DNA of 35,066 bases from Verrucomicrobiia bacterium (GCA_020439995.1 JAGROY010000138.1:1-35066); one strand, 5' to 3'; counted from the first letter of the stretch, positions 24,445 to 34,083 are shown. Translations and numbers: made by a program. Notes: generated by a model not told the origin, from the sequence alone.

Positions 24445-26136
24445 CTATTTTCCAGAAGGTGGTGCAGAATGAATGGTGATCTGCGTGAACGGAATCATCC
24501 AGCGGAACTCGTTGCATGTGTCGACACAGATCGACTGGATGGCACGCTGGATGCGAAAATACTTTGAGGCCGCCTCGCCATCGAAATCCGCCAGCACTGC
24601 GTAGTCGAGAGAAGATGCACCAGCATTGGCAAACTCGACCTGAAGGTTTACCAGTTGCTCGCGACCGAAAAGAGTGGCGAGGCGATTCTCAAGGCGATCC
24701 TGCAATACTTCAGGAATTTTTTTCGTTGCGAGCTTCTGATGTGAGTAGTCGATCCCGAATGTGACCGACAGGCGGAAGCCCCGCGAAAGGTTCTGAGGCA
24801 CCAGGCCGATGAAATCCGCGATGGTGTAAGTTTTTACCGAGCCTCCGAGTAGGATGATCTGCACCCACTCGGGCGTCTGGTGGATGATTTTTCCCAAAGT
24901 GCCGTCGGCCAGGAGGATCCAGTTTTTCTGTTCGGTCGGAAAGAACGGTTCCTTTGGCTCGTACGGGCGCGAGTGCAGCGGGATCAAGGCGCGCAGGGGC
25001 AGGCGCACATTCCCACCTTCCAGCGCCGGATTGACCAGATTGGTAAAAATGCCAATGCGCCGGACTTCCCAGGGAACATCTTTGTGAATGATGCGTTCTC
25101 CCTCGCGCACAGCTCCAAGGTTTAGCAGCAGTTTGGCTTGTTCGAAGACGGCGGGCAGGGTGGTCTTGCTGGCCCAGGCGAAGCCGGTCAGCAGCAGCAG
25201 GGAAAAGCCGAGCAACATCCAGTCGCCCATCACATAGAAGGCGAGCAGTCCGGCGATGATGGTGAGCAGAATGGTGAACCCGTAGTAAACGACATCAATC
25301 AGCCGCGAGCCGAACGATCGCTTCCTTCCTCGAAAACCTGTCATCTGACGGACAAAGCTGTGGAGCAATCGCATCAGCAGGAACACACTGGTAACTGCGA
25401 GTCCAGCAATCAGGAGATTCTTGCCTCTCGTGCGGAAGAACGTGGCAGTTGCGTCCTGGATAGAAGAGAGCAGGGACTCGTCCTCGGAGAGGCGTTGATC
25501 CAGCTGGTATTGGGCGTTGGTAAGTTCGTTAGTGAATTGTTCCAGGCGCTGGGTCCACATCGACTGCGCTTCCAGCAGAGATTTCATCAGTTCGTCATCG
25601 GGAGCTTCGGCGATGAGTTCGCTCACGCGCACGAGAGCCTTTTTCGCAAGGTCGCGTCGGAGTTTATGAAAGGTGACCGCATTGCGCAACTGCTCGACCT
25701 CGCGCGGTTTTGCCGTTGCGCGTTTCAGCTCCTGAACGATGGGCTGGACGAGTTCCTGAAACTCTTCGTCTAGCTTGATGGAGGATTCCAAGTCGTTCTC
25801 AAGCTGGCGAATATCGACCCCGGCGGTCACAGACTCCACATCGGCGCGCAGGCCTGCGATTGTTTCATTGAGTGCGTTGATCTCATTGGCGATGTCTGCT
25901 TTTTCGGCAGCAGTCGCCGCGCCGTCCAAGTCGTTCTGTTTTGCGTCGCGGTCGCGGAGAGCGATGTCGAGATTGGCGTACAACGCCCGCAACGTTTGCA
26001 GCGGTTTGGATTCTGCAGGCGGTGCTGGGGAAGGCGGATCGGTCAGCTCAACTTCCTGCGCCGCGACGAACAGCATCCCGCTCCACCCTATGAAGGCCGC
26101 GCTGACGAGGTGTCTGATAAGTTGGGGGAATCGCAT
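24445..26136 (-). CDS. MscS-type mechanosensitive channel with periplasmic coiled-coil domain
   Basis: A 563-residue inner-membrane protein. I chose ATG 26136, which gives a signal-peptide-like N terminus ending at VAAQ; the upstream extension overlaps the preceding gene. Residues about 45-230 are a charged coiled coil, probably periplasmic. Transmembrane segments lie at about 240-262, 282-303 and 305-324, the last (LLLLTGFAWASKTTLPAVFEQA) matching the pore-helix position. An MscS-like beta domain follows (GERIIHKDVPWEVRRIGIFTNL, LPLRALIPL) and then an alpha/beta C-terminal domain. Family members release solutes on hypo-osmotic shock. It follows the L7/L12-like gene by 10 bases and is surely co-transcribed. 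Confidence 0.88.
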   Translation of the reverse strand: MRFPQLIRHLVSAAFIGWSGMLFVAAQEVELTDPPSPAPPAESKPLQTLRALYANLDIALRDRDAKQNDLDGAATAAEKADIANEINALNETIAGLRADVESVTAGVDIRQLENDLESSIKLDEEFQELVQPIVQELKRATAKPREVEQLRNAVTFHKLRRDLAKKALVRVSELIAEAPDDELMKSLLEAQSMWTQRLEQFTNELTNAQYQLDQRLSEDESLLSSIQDATATFFRTRGKNLLIAGLAVTSVFLLMRLLHSFVRQMTGFRGRKRSFGSRLIDVVYYGFTILLTIIAGLLAFYVMGDWMLLGFSLLLLTGFAWASKTTLPAVFEQAKLLLNLGAVREGERIIHKDVPWEVRRIGIFTNLVNPALEGGNVRLPLRALIPLHSRPYEPKEPFFPTEQKNWILLADGTLGKIIHQTPEWVQIILLGGSVKTYTIADFIGLVPQNLSRGFRLSVTFGIDYSHQKLATKKIPEVLQDRLENRLATLFGREQLVNLQVEFANAGASSLDYAVLADFDGEAASKYFRIQRAIQSICVDTCNEFRWMIPFTQITIHSAPPSGK

Positions 26137-26146
26137 CCGAGGGCTT

Positions 26147-26566
26147 TCAGAGCAATCTCCAGAGGATGGCGAACCCAACAGTGGCAAACGCTACCGATAC
26201 GACAACCGATGCTCCACATCCCGAGTTTTTTTTCGGCGCGTTTGAACCGCCGAGAGATTCTGCCAATTCCTCGACTTTGCGTTTTGCTTCCGCCAGACCA
26301 ACGCCAGTTTTCTCGCGATAGAGTTTGATCGCGGCAATCTTGTTTCCCTGGGTCAGGAGCGCGGTGATCTCGCTATCACCCGTCCCGGAATGAGGTGGCA
26401 TGTTCTCACTGATCCCGGCGGCGAGCGCCTCAATCACATGTTTGGAATCAGCGAGATTCGCTCCGGTGGCCTCACTATAGATCTTGATCGCCTGGATCTT
26501 TTGGCCAGAACGTATGCAGTTGATGAGATTCTGTTTTTCTTCTTCGCTGAGGTGATCTTTCGACAT
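26147..26566 (-). CDS. small membrane-anchored protein with two L7/L12 C-terminal-like motifs
   Basis: A 139-residue protein; ATG 26566 is chosen because the family-like region starts there (MSKDHLSEEEKQNLIN). Two related motifs stand in tandem: residues about 16-50 (GQKIQAIKIYSEATGANLAD) and about 70-104 (GNKIAAIKLYREKTGVGLAEAKRKVEEL). These match the helix-loop-helix of the ribosomal L7/L12 C-terminal domain, where GLxEAKxxVE is typical. A hydrophobic helix at about 119-136 ends the protein, so it is tail-anchored with the repeats in the cytoplasm. It is not a ribosomal stalk protein. It is the first gene of an operon with the MscS-type channel. Confidence 0.82.
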   Translation of the reverse strand: MSKDHLSEEEKQNLINCIRSGQKIQAIKIYSEATGANLADSKHVIEALAAGISENMPPHSGTGDSEITALLTQGNKIAAIKLYREKTGVGLAEAKRKVEELAESLGGSNAPKKNSGCGASVVVSVAFATVGFAILWRLL

Positions 26567-27043
26567 CGGGTGGACTCTTTTGGGCAGAGTGCAATTTGAT
26601 TGAATAGTTTGGCTTCCTTTAAGTCGCCAGGTTCCATGGCTCATTCGCCTGAGTCTAGAATGGCTCATCCTTTCAGAAAGAGTCCAGCATATTCAAATTG
26701 TTTCACAGCTGGATCGTTGACCGCTCGGGCCAGCTTTGATAGAAGCTTCTGGCAATAATGCGCTCAGGGGCCGGAGACGCCGTTGCTAGAGGTCAGGCGG
26801 AAGCTGCCGCTGATACGGTTCCAGAGTCTGTTCAATTGGATGTCAGACAGCTCAAGCTAGGGCGCAGTTCAGCTCCGGCGGAGTTCTCGTTGTTGATACG
26901 CCTGGATCTGTGCACATTGCGTTTGAGCCTTCATGAATCGCAAAAAAATCTTAAGCAACACCTCAAGATTTCTCTTGCAAATGGCTTCCGTGCGACGCCA
27001 TTACAAGCGGTTGCTGTAGTAGCAAAAAGCTCAGGGTGAGTTC
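26567..27043. other. intergenic region before the poly-gamma-glutamate operon
   Basis: A 477-base region between divergent operons. It contains a 93-codon open frame (26758-27039) with no recognisable features, which I do not consider a gene. A small hairpin (TTGCT/AGCAA, 27011-27025) lies just upstream of the pgsB start. Promoters for the L7/L12-MscS operon and for pgsBCW must lie here, but I cannot pick a convincing -35/-10 pair. Confidence 0.5.
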
Positions 27044-28333
27044 TTGCTGGCACCGACCTCCGAGACTGCATCCGATCAGCAGTGCGGACAACGTTTTCGA
27101 TCACCCTTCGTTCGATTCTTTGCCCCGTCAGTGTTAGTCCTTCTATCCGCTTGCCTCATCTTCCTTCTGGTGCTTGGGCTCTGGGAAGCTCATGCCCATC
27201 GCCGAGTGCTCAACACCATTCCAGTCCGTATCCATGTGAATGGAACGCGGGGGAAATCCAGTGTGACTCGGCTGTTGTCCGGTGCCTTGAGGGAGGCTGG
27301 TCTGGTTACCTGTGCAAAGACGACGGGCACCCTGGCGCGGTTCATCACTCCAGCCGGGCGTGAGTATCCCATCTACCGTCCCGCGGGCGCCAACGTGGGT
27401 GAGCAGGTCCGCATCGTGCGCACTGCGGCAGGCTACAAACCGGACGTTCTGGTGATCGAGTGCATGGCACTGCAACCCTCTTACCAGTGGATGAGTGAAA
27501 AGATGTTCGTCCGCGCGACTCACGGCATCATCACCAATGCCCGACCGGATCACCTCGACGTCATGGGGCCGGAGCCGGAGGATGTCGCGCTCGCGCTCAG
27601 TGGCATGGTGCCGCGCGGTGGCAAGCTCTTCACTTGCGAACGCGAGCATGCGGGAATCATGCAGATGGCGTGCGATGACCGGGGATCCAAATTTGTTCCC
27701 ACGACGGAAGCGGATGTCGCCGCTGTGACCCCGGAAGAACTCGCTCCGTTTCCCTATCAGGAACACGCAGAGAACGTGGCGCTCGTCCTGACCGTCTGCG
27801 CGGATCTAAACATTAGCCGGGAGACGGCATTGCGGGGCATGTACACCTCTCCGCCGGATGTAGGTGTGCTCAAGGAATATCAGATCAACTACTTTGGCAG
27901 GCGGCTATTCTTCGTCAATGCCTTCGCCGCCAATGATCCGGTTTCGACCGGGCGCATCTGGGAAGGGGCGGTGGCCAAGCGACCGGGCGTGATGCGCATC
28001 GCGCTCTTTAATTGCCGCGACGACCGTCCTGATCGCTCGTTCGGACTCGGTGAGGCCTGTCTCGACTGGACGGTGGCAGACCTCTACTTGCTGATCGGCT
28101 CCGGCACCCATGCATTCAGTCGCGCTGCCATGAAGCACGGGCTCGATTCAGAAAAAATTCATTACGCCGACGGCAAGAACGCATCGCAGATCTTTGAAAC
28201 CATGTTGTCCGTCTGTGGAGCGTCGGCCCTGATCGTCGGCATGGGCAACATCGGTGGCCCGGGGCTGGAACTGCTGCAGATGGTGAAGAACCGATGCGCC
28301 CCAGAACAAGATCCCACTGCCGCGATCCTTTAA
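27044..28333 (+). CDS. pgsB: poly-gamma-glutamate synthase PgsB (CapB)
   Basis: The ATP-dependent ligase of the Mur-ligase superfamily that polymerises glutamate through gamma-carboxyl amide bonds at the membrane. The 429-residue product shows an N-terminal membrane segment (about 28-47), the P-loop VNGTRGKSSVTRL (66-78), TTGTLAR, GANVGEQVRIV, ECMALQPSYQ, NARPDHLDVMGP, FVNAFAANDPVSTGRIWEG and NCRDDRPDRS, all strongly like Bacillus PgsB/CapB. No in-frame ATG precedes the conserved part. The TTG at 27044, preceded by AGGGTGAG, is the likeliest start, giving an N terminus about 25 residues longer than in Bacillus. It leads a pgsBCW operon. Confidence 0.93.
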   Translation: MLAPTSETASDQQCGQRFRSPFVRFFAPSVLVLLSACLIFLLVLGLWEAHAHRRVLNTIPVRIHVNGTRGKSSVTRLLSGALREAGLVTCAKTTGTLARFITPAGREYPIYRPAGANVGEQVRIVRTAAGYKPDVLVIECMALQPSYQWMSEKMFVRATHGIITNARPDHLDVMGPEPEDVALALSGMVPRGGKLFTCEREHAGIMQMACDDRGSKFVPTTEADVAAVTPEELAPFPYQEHAENVALVLTVCADLNISRETALRGMYTSPPDVGVLKEYQINYFGRRLFFVNAFAANDPVSTGRIWEGAVAKRPGVMRIALFNCRDDRPDRSFGLGEACLDWTVADLYLLIGSGTHAFSRAAMKHGLDSEKIHYADGKNASQIFETMLSVCGASALIVGMGNIGGPGLELLQMVKNRCAPEQDPTAAIL

Positions 28334-28352
28334 CTTTTCTCAATATCAAAGA

Positions 28353-28871
28353 ATGATCGACCTACTTACTGTGTCCATCGGTGTCGGCCTCGTGGTGAGT
28401 CTGCTGTTTGCCGAGTTTTTCGGATTCAAAGCCGGCGGCCTGGTGGTGCCGGGCTACTTTGCTGTCTTCACCTTCCAGCCAGTCAGTATCCTGCTGACGC
28501 TTGGCATCTCAGTGCTCACTTATCTCGTCATGCGTCTCGTGGCATCGATTATCATTGTCTATGGCAAGAGAAGGACCGCCCTGGCGATTTTAACTGGATA
28601 CGTGTTAGGCGTCATCTTCCGGCAAGTCGCAGGTGACCAGATCTCCGGACTCGCCGGCGGCGAATACCAGGTCATCGGCTTCATCATTCCTGGCCTCATC
28701 GCCTTGTGGATGGACCGTCAGGGTGTGCTTGAGACAGTCACCTCGCTGGCCACCGTTTCCATGGTCACTCGCCTGATGCTTATCCTGCTCATTCCTGCCG
28801 AGATAGAACGCTTCGAAACCAAGACCGAGGCGTCGTCGCTGGTCGTCGCTTCTGACAGCGGAACTGAATAA
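28353..28871 (+). CDS. pgsC: poly-gamma-glutamate biosynthesis protein PgsC (CapC)
   Basis: The membrane partner of PgsB in the synthase and export complex. The 172-residue product is nearly all transmembrane, with the family pattern IGVGLVVSLLFAEFFGFKAGGLVVPGYFA, VSILLTLGISVLTYLVMRL, GKRRTALAILTGYVLG and GFIIPGLIALWMDRQGVLET. It is somewhat longer than Bacillus PgsC (149) through a polar C-terminal tail. It lies 19 bases after pgsB and 13 before pgsW, with no Shine-Dalgarno sequence. Confidence 0.93.
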   Translation: MIDLLTVSIGVGLVVSLLFAEFFGFKAGGLVVPGYFAVFTFQPVSILLTLGISVLTYLVMRLVASIIIVYGKRRTALAILTGYVLGVIFRQVAGDQISGLAGGEYQVIGFIIPGLIALWMDRQGVLETVTSLATVSMVTRLMLILLIPAEIERFETKTEASSLVVASDSGTE

Positions 28872-28884
28872 ACATTCCCCCCTC

Positions 28885-30030
28885 ATGAAAGGTATTTACT
28901 GGAGACCGAAAGGCATCTCAATTCGCGCAATGGTGCTGGCGGCGATCTTGGCAGTCGGCTCGGTTGCCACAGTCGAGTATTTTAAAAAGGATATCCGACA
29001 AAAATACTACGAGGAAAAGCTGGCCGCAGCACAACTCGCAGCTGACGGCATGGCTGCGATCAAGCACTACCGGGTCGAACGCGGCGACTTCATCGATACG
29101 ACTCTCGATCCGGCGGAGACTGGTATTCTTGGTCTGCCGCACACCCCGGTAACCACCAATGCGGGTGGCTACTTTACGAAGCGGACATCTCTCAACCCGA
29201 ACTTTGCAGCTGTCGTGGTCGACATGTTCAAAGAGGCAGGTGTCAAGTCGGGCGACAGCATCGCCGTCGGCATTTCTGGTTCCTACCCGGCCGTCAATCT
29301 TGCCGTCTATGCAGCCTGTCAGACGCTGAATCTCAAGCCTGTGATCATCGCCAGTGCATCGTCGTCCGAATGGGGAGCAAATGACCCTGAGCTACTCTGG
29401 CTCGATATGGAGCGCCTGCTCGCCGAGCGGGGTATCATTAAATTCCGCGCAGTGGCAGCGTCGCTGGGCGGCATTGAGGACGTTGCCAAAGGGTTGCCGC
29501 CAGCCTCGCACGAGCTGCTTCGATCCGCGATCGAACGCAACGGCGTCGAGAAGTTTCTTCAGCCCACCAGTTACGCTGACAGCGTGAAGCAGCGGCTCGA
29601 AATATACCGCGAAAAGGCGGAAGGCCCGATCGCCGTTTATATTAATGTTGGCGGCGGCACCAGCTCTGCAGGGCGGACGATCGCCAAGGATACATTCAAT
29701 CAGGGGCTCAACATGAATCCGCCACGCGGGGCGGACACGAACACTTCCGTCATGGCCGCCTTCAGTGCAAAGGGAACACCGGTGATCCACCTGCTCCACT
29801 TGCTCGAGATTGCCGACGAGTACGGGCTGCCCCGTTATCCTAACACAACCCCACAGCCGGGAGAGGGCGGCGTTTTTCACCGATTGTCCTACAATCGGAT
29901 CCTCGCAGGCATCCTCCTTGCCGTAGTCCTGGCTGCTTTATATGGATTCGTTCGTTCCCCATGGGGTGCCCAGTTCCTGCGCAATACAAAGGGCAGCAAG
30001 GACAGTGGCGACGTCGAACCGATGATCTAA
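28885..30030 (+). CDS. pgsW: poly-gamma-glutamate system protein PgsW
   Basis: The third gene of the operon matches the PgsW type found next to pgsB and pgsC in Gram-negative bacteria (TIGR04332 family as I recall it). The 381-residue product has an N-terminal membrane anchor (about 14-30), a large extracytoplasmic domain with KSGDSIAVGISGSYPAVNLAV, IIASASSSEWGANDPELLWL, IAVYINVGGGTSSAG and GTPVIHLLHLLEIADEYGLP, and a C-terminal membrane helix (about 338-356). The biochemical role is unknown. pgsA (capA), the usual third component in Bacillus, is not in this window. Confidence 0.88.
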   Translation: MKGIYWRPKGISIRAMVLAAILAVGSVATVEYFKKDIRQKYYEEKLAAAQLAADGMAAIKHYRVERGDFIDTTLDPAETGILGLPHTPVTTNAGGYFTKRTSLNPNFAAVVVDMFKEAGVKSGDSIAVGISGSYPAVNLAVYAACQTLNLKPVIIASASSSEWGANDPELLWLDMERLLAERGIIKFRAVAASLGGIEDVAKGLPPASHELLRSAIERNGVEKFLQPTSYADSVKQRLEIYREKAEGPIAVYINVGGGTSSAGRTIAKDTFNQGLNMNPPRGADTNTSVMAAFSAKGTPVIHLLHLLEIADEYGLPRYPNTTPQPGEGGVFHRLSYNRILAGILLAVVLAALYGFVRSPWGAQFLRNTKGSKDSGDVEPMI

Positions 30031-30037
30031 CTGCGCC

Positions 30038-31894
30038 CTAGTGCTCCAGGCTTCTCCACTGAGACTCCTCTTCGATCGTTCTGGAAATCTCGATGCGCAC
30101 GGATTCATTGAGATCCAGGTCAGCGATGGCAGGCACTGCATTTTGGAAATCGCTGCCTACCCAGATTTTGAGAACATCGGTGAGTGCGGCATTCCTCACT
30201 GACTCGTCGGTGATCGCATCCGCAATTTGGTAGGCTCTTTGCCCATCTTGCAATGCGAACACCTGCGCCGTTTCTCTGGTCGCGGCATCCCGCGCTGGTG
30301 ATGGCTCCTGCTTTTGGATCCAGTTCAGTGCGGGCTCAAGATCGTGGCGCGCCCATTCACTGGCCACTCTTCGGAATCCCATGGTTTTGCCCTCGCTGTC
30401 GGGCAAGTCAGCCAACCACTGGGCGGCGGCAGTAGGATCCGCTTCCGACCACGTCGACGCAAGATTCGCGATCGCCTTGTCCCTTCCCACGGAATCGGGA
30501 AACGTTTCAATAATTGAGGCTGCGTCCGCCGGATCTTGCGCCAGGGAAATATACCGGCCCAGCGCGAGTTGTTCGATGATCTCCGACTGGTAGGTACCGA
30601 TGACCTCAGTGGCTTTTTCTTGTGAAACTGCGTGGAGAACACTATCAAAATCGATGGGCACGCCCGCTCCTGTTGCGAGTTCGAGTAGTGGATCAAGCCA
30701 CTGATCAGCCTGGAGGGAACGCCCGTTTCCGTAAGCGAAGCCCATGGCCTTCAGCAGCCCGGCGGTGGCTGCGGAGCGGTGAGCAGGGGCATCAAGGGCG
30801 ATAGCTAATTCTGCAGCCTTGTCCCACTCACCTGCTGACCACATGTAGAAAATATCTGCGACTTTCTCAGGATCTTTGAGTTCCATCAGAGCGCGATTGC
30901 CCAGCTCTGGGTTCGCCCGGTAGAGTGAACCAGCAAGTTCTTCAAGCATCCGTTCCCGGCTTTTGGGATCGAATCCTTCCGCAAATTCCAATGCAGCTTC
31001 AGGATCGGCACGGGCCCACTCCTGAACAAATCGTCTCCAGGCGATATGATCACTCCGCAGAGCCTCACGCCCAAGAAGGTCAGCAACAGTTTGCGGATCA
31101 TGTCGTGTGAGAACGGGAAGCGAATCGTCAAGAAAGTCCCACGTCTGATCTTTTGGCCATCTGGAAAATTTGTCGATAAAATCGCCCGGATCCGCTTCAG
31201 CCCAGCTCTTCGCAACCGCCCGCATCGCTGAGTTCCGAACAGTGCGATTCGGCAGTTTGGCTGCTTCAGAAAGGGCCAGATCCAAGTCTTCTTTTCCGAG
31301 TTCCTTGAATACATATGAGGCGAGTTCGTCGTCATCTGCTGCCCTCTTTTTGAACTCTGTTAGTGCCTCATTCGAATTGGCACGGGCCAGGGAGCCTATG
31401 AGGCTGGTGACGAAAGCATTTTTTGTCTGGCTCCCTTCTGGCAATGTATCGATCGCCGTGAGAGCGGCGGAGTAGTCAATCATTGCCCAGACCGCAGCGA
31501 GTTTCCTGATATACCACGAGTCGGGGTGCCTTTCACAATGTTGGAGCGCCTCCATACTATTCAGTTCAATCCAACGCCGCAGCAGGATGTCGACAGCTTC
31601 ACGGGAAGATGTGGTCTGCGCTTTGGTGAGCGTGTCGAAGAGTGCGACAAAGTCCCTCGTGTTGGTTGCAACCTCGATTCTGGCCAGGTCCAAGTACCAG
31701 GCGAACGTGCCGTCCTGGGTCGAAAGGTTTATTTTTGCTGCGCCTTCCCGATGGGGTTTCGAAAGTTCCAGGTTCGTGACAGCATGGGAGGCTACCTCTC
31801 TATTCTCCAAATTGCCATGGAAGCCGATTCGACCCACGCCGTAGGCGAGCGCGGAGATGATCCCGTAAGTAAGGAGCAGTCTGCTAGCGCTCAT
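30038..31894 (-). CDS. membrane-anchored helical-repeat protein, paralogue 2
   Basis: No named family recognised. The 618-residue product has an N-terminal hydrophobic anchor (about 5-25). The rest consists of roughly eleven degenerate repeats of 33-37 residues built around W-x(3)-D-P-x-A-A followed by a helix and LP, for example SWAEADPGDFIDKFSRWP, EWARADPEAALEFAEGF and TWSEADPTAAAQWLADLP. This predicts an alpha-solenoid like HEAT or TPR proteins, probably outside the inner membrane. Its ATG overlaps the end of the upstream paralogue by 11 bases, so the two are co-translated. It converges on pgsW with a 7-base gap. Confidence 0.82.
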   Translation of the reverse strand: MSASRLLLTYGIISALAYGVGRIGFHGNLENREVASHAVTNLELSKPHREGAAKINLSTQDGTFAWYLDLARIEVATNTRDFVALFDTLTKAQTTSSREAVDILLRRWIELNSMEALQHCERHPDSWYIRKLAAVWAMIDYSAALTAIDTLPEGSQTKNAFVTSLIGSLARANSNEALTEFKKRAADDDELASYVFKELGKEDLDLALSEAAKLPNRTVRNSAMRAVAKSWAEADPGDFIDKFSRWPKDQTWDFLDDSLPVLTRHDPQTVADLLGREALRSDHIAWRRFVQEWARADPEAALEFAEGFDPKSRERMLEELAGSLYRANPELGNRALMELKDPEKVADIFYMWSAGEWDKAAELAIALDAPAHRSAATAGLLKAMGFAYGNGRSLQADQWLDPLLELATGAGVPIDFDSVLHAVSQEKATEVIGTYQSEIIEQLALGRYISLAQDPADAASIIETFPDSVGRDKAIANLASTWSEADPTAAAQWLADLPDSEGKTMGFRRVASEWARHDLEPALNWIQKQEPSPARDAATRETAQVFALQDGQRAYQIADAITDESVRNAALTDVLKIWVGSDFQNAVPAIADLDLNESVRIEISRTIEEESQWRSLEH

Positions 31895-33962
31895 AGAGGA
31901 TTGCCTTCTTGAGTGATTCAGTGAGGCTGGAAGACTTCAGCGCCTCGGTCGCCGCCCCGTAGTCTTCTTTCATCCACTGATGGTAAACACTTTTTTTCAC
32001 CCAATCTTGTTCCGACTCCGATTGGATCATTCCTACCCATGCGGCCGCCGCTGGGTAGTCCGGTTCTTCCCCCCGGAGAAGCTGTTTCGCAAGAGTCGTC
32101 GCTGATTTGTCTCGAATGTCTCCCGGGGGCATGTCCAGTATCCATTCGGCGACGGCGGCGGGATCGGCTCCGTACCAGACTTCAGTCATCGCACCATAGG
32201 CATCCGGGGAAAGATCAGCCTCATCCAGTTGCCCGAACCAGGCGCTGGCGTCCTCAAAACTTGTATTGCCCATGAGTCTGACAAGCTGGGAAACCGCAAT
32301 ATTGCGGAAATTGCCAGGGGGAATGGTATCGAGCAGTGGCAACGCTTCGGCCATGTCCTCATTCGCCTTTGAAAGTGTTGCGCTAAGCAGCGCGTAGTCC
32401 TGCGCCTGACCGTTAACCTTATCGGCAACGGCCAGCGCGCTCGCCGGATCCTGTTGAATCATTCTTTGAGCGAGCCGTTCTTCGAACGTCGATGTCAATG
32501 AGTCGGAAGCAAACTGCGGCCGATTCTCGAGCATCCAGTCAAGTTGCTCGCCGGTAGCATTACTTACGACGGTTTCAGTGAGTTGCGTCATGGCTGACTT
32601 CGGCGCTGACGGCAGCCAGTCGAAAAACTCCTGAGGGGCTGTATTGAACCACTCCCTTCCGATTGAAGTCAGCGCATTGAATCTAGGGGAATTGTCCGAA
32701 CCATAACCAGCGCCGGGGAGATTTGAGACCAGTGCCAGTGCTCTCTTGGGATCCGTTTTGGCGATCTGTGTCAGGGCCTTCACAGCCAGACCGGCCAGCC
32801 CTCCAAAGTTGCTGCTGCCAAATAGCTCAGACGATTTTCCCCATTCGATTCGCTGGTCGGACTGGGCGGTTGCTGCACTCAAGTTATCCCATCCGGTCTC
32901 ATTGAGCAATTCGATGACCCGTTCAGGCGCGCCATCCGATGCAGCCGAGATGGCAGCAAAAAGTGCTACCTTTCGTTCAGAGCCCTCGGGCAGTGCGACC
33001 GCCCACTCCATCGCCGCCTGTGGGTTCTCCCTGGCATTTCGCTCAGCCAGCGCAGAGAACACTTCAAATCGCAACTGGCTGGTGGGCATCTTATCCATGT
33101 GCCGTTCCACGGCTTCCGGATGCTCTGTTAACATCGACAGCAAGGCTGATTTCAGAAGTTTGTTCCGGTCGGCGGTTGGTCCAGTAAATGCCTGAATTTT
33201 TGCCAGCGCTGCTTCGCTATCGACAGCAGCCCATTTCTTCGATATATCCTCCATAGCATTAAATCCCAATCGCCCGTTTCGAAACCGCTCACCAGCGCGC
33301 TCAAACGCTGCTTCGGGATCGATTTCGGCAAGAAGCGTCAGTGCCTGTTTTGCAAACCATGGCATTTCTGGATAACGGTCGGCGATTTCCAGCGCCAGGA
33401 GAGGATCATGCGATGCGATCTCGCCGATGATGGAATACATCAATTGTTCTGGTGCCTCTTCTGCTTTTGCCAGCGCACCACGCCAGTCGACTTTCGCCCA
33501 AACTTCCAATACGAACCGCTCGGTGGGCAGAAATTTCCTGGGGGGAGTCGCCGGTTCAAGTGTGGGATCTTGGATGCGACCCGCCGCCTCCCACGCCGCT
33601 TCTGGATCTATCTCGGTCCATTTCGCTAGAAGCAGTTTCCAGCAAAGACTGGGACTTGCTTCGTTGTCGATCGTGTAGTTCCAGGTATCTGCGAGTGTTG
33701 AGATTTCTTCGGTAGAAGCTACCTTCAGAAACTGGGCTACGATGAGGAACCGCTGCTCGGCATCCGCAGAAATTACTTCACTTAAGGTAGGTCTGAAACT
33801 CGATAGGTTTACATTCTGAACGACGTTTTCCCTTTTACCTACACTGGGCCGCATTTCAGGAGAAGGCTCGTTCAGTTGGTAGGTGCCTGCAATAAACGCG
33901 CCCCCGCCAGTCAGCACGGCACCGATAGAAAGCAGGATGAATCTGACAGAAACGCTTTTCAT
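31884..33962 (-). CDS. membrane-anchored helical-repeat protein, paralogue 1
   Basis: A 692-residue protein of the same architecture as the gene downstream. I chose ATG 33962, which starts directly before the anchor helix (SVSVRFILLSIGAVLTGGGAF); the open frame upstream carries no anchor and crosses toward the divergent ggt promoter region. About eleven repeats are visible, for example KWTEIDPEAAWEAAGRI, LLAEIDPEAAFERAGERF, IAKTDPKRALALVSNLPG and VWYGADPAAVAEWILDMPPG. It is divergent from the gamma-glutamyltransferase gene with a 121-base gap. Likely a scaffold or binding protein; no catalytic motif is visible. Confidence 0.82.
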   Translation of the reverse strand: MKSVSVRFILLSIGAVLTGGGAFIAGTYQLNEPSPEMRPSVGKRENVVQNVNLSSFRPTLSEVISADAEQRFLIVAQFLKVASTEEISTLADTWNYTIDNEASPSLCWKLLLAKWTEIDPEAAWEAAGRIQDPTLEPATPPRKFLPTERFVLEVWAKVDWRGALAKAEEAPEQLMYSIIGEIASHDPLLALEIADRYPEMPWFAKQALTLLAEIDPEAAFERAGERFRNGRLGFNAMEDISKKWAAVDSEAALAKIQAFTGPTADRNKLLKSALLSMLTEHPEAVERHMDKMPTSQLRFEVFSALAERNARENPQAAMEWAVALPEGSERKVALFAAISAASDGAPERVIELLNETGWDNLSAATAQSDQRIEWGKSSELFGSSNFGGLAGLAVKALTQIAKTDPKRALALVSNLPGAGYGSDNSPRFNALTSIGREWFNTAPQEFFDWLPSAPKSAMTQLTETVVSNATGEQLDWMLENRPQFASDSLTSTFEERLAQRMIQQDPASALAVADKVNGQAQDYALLSATLSKANEDMAEALPLLDTIPPGNFRNIAVSQLVRLMGNTSFEDASAWFGQLDEADLSPDAYGAMTEVWYGADPAAVAEWILDMPPGDIRDKSATTLAKQLLRGEEPDYPAAAAWVGMIQSESEQDWVKKSVYHQWMKEDYGAATEALKSSSLTESLKKAILYER

Positions 33963-34083
33963 GGCTGGTCGATATGCTCCCCTTAGTTCTTCATTGTGGC
34001 AGCCATGGCTGCGGAAAGCAATAGGCATTGTGTGTGGCAAGTAATTCCGAGACTGTGGCCCGGTTATCGATTAGACTACGACG

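Noticed and set aside
26758..27039. 93-codon open frame upstream of pgsB
   Set aside because: No domain, signal or hydrophobic pattern, and it ends at the pgsB start region; probably chance.
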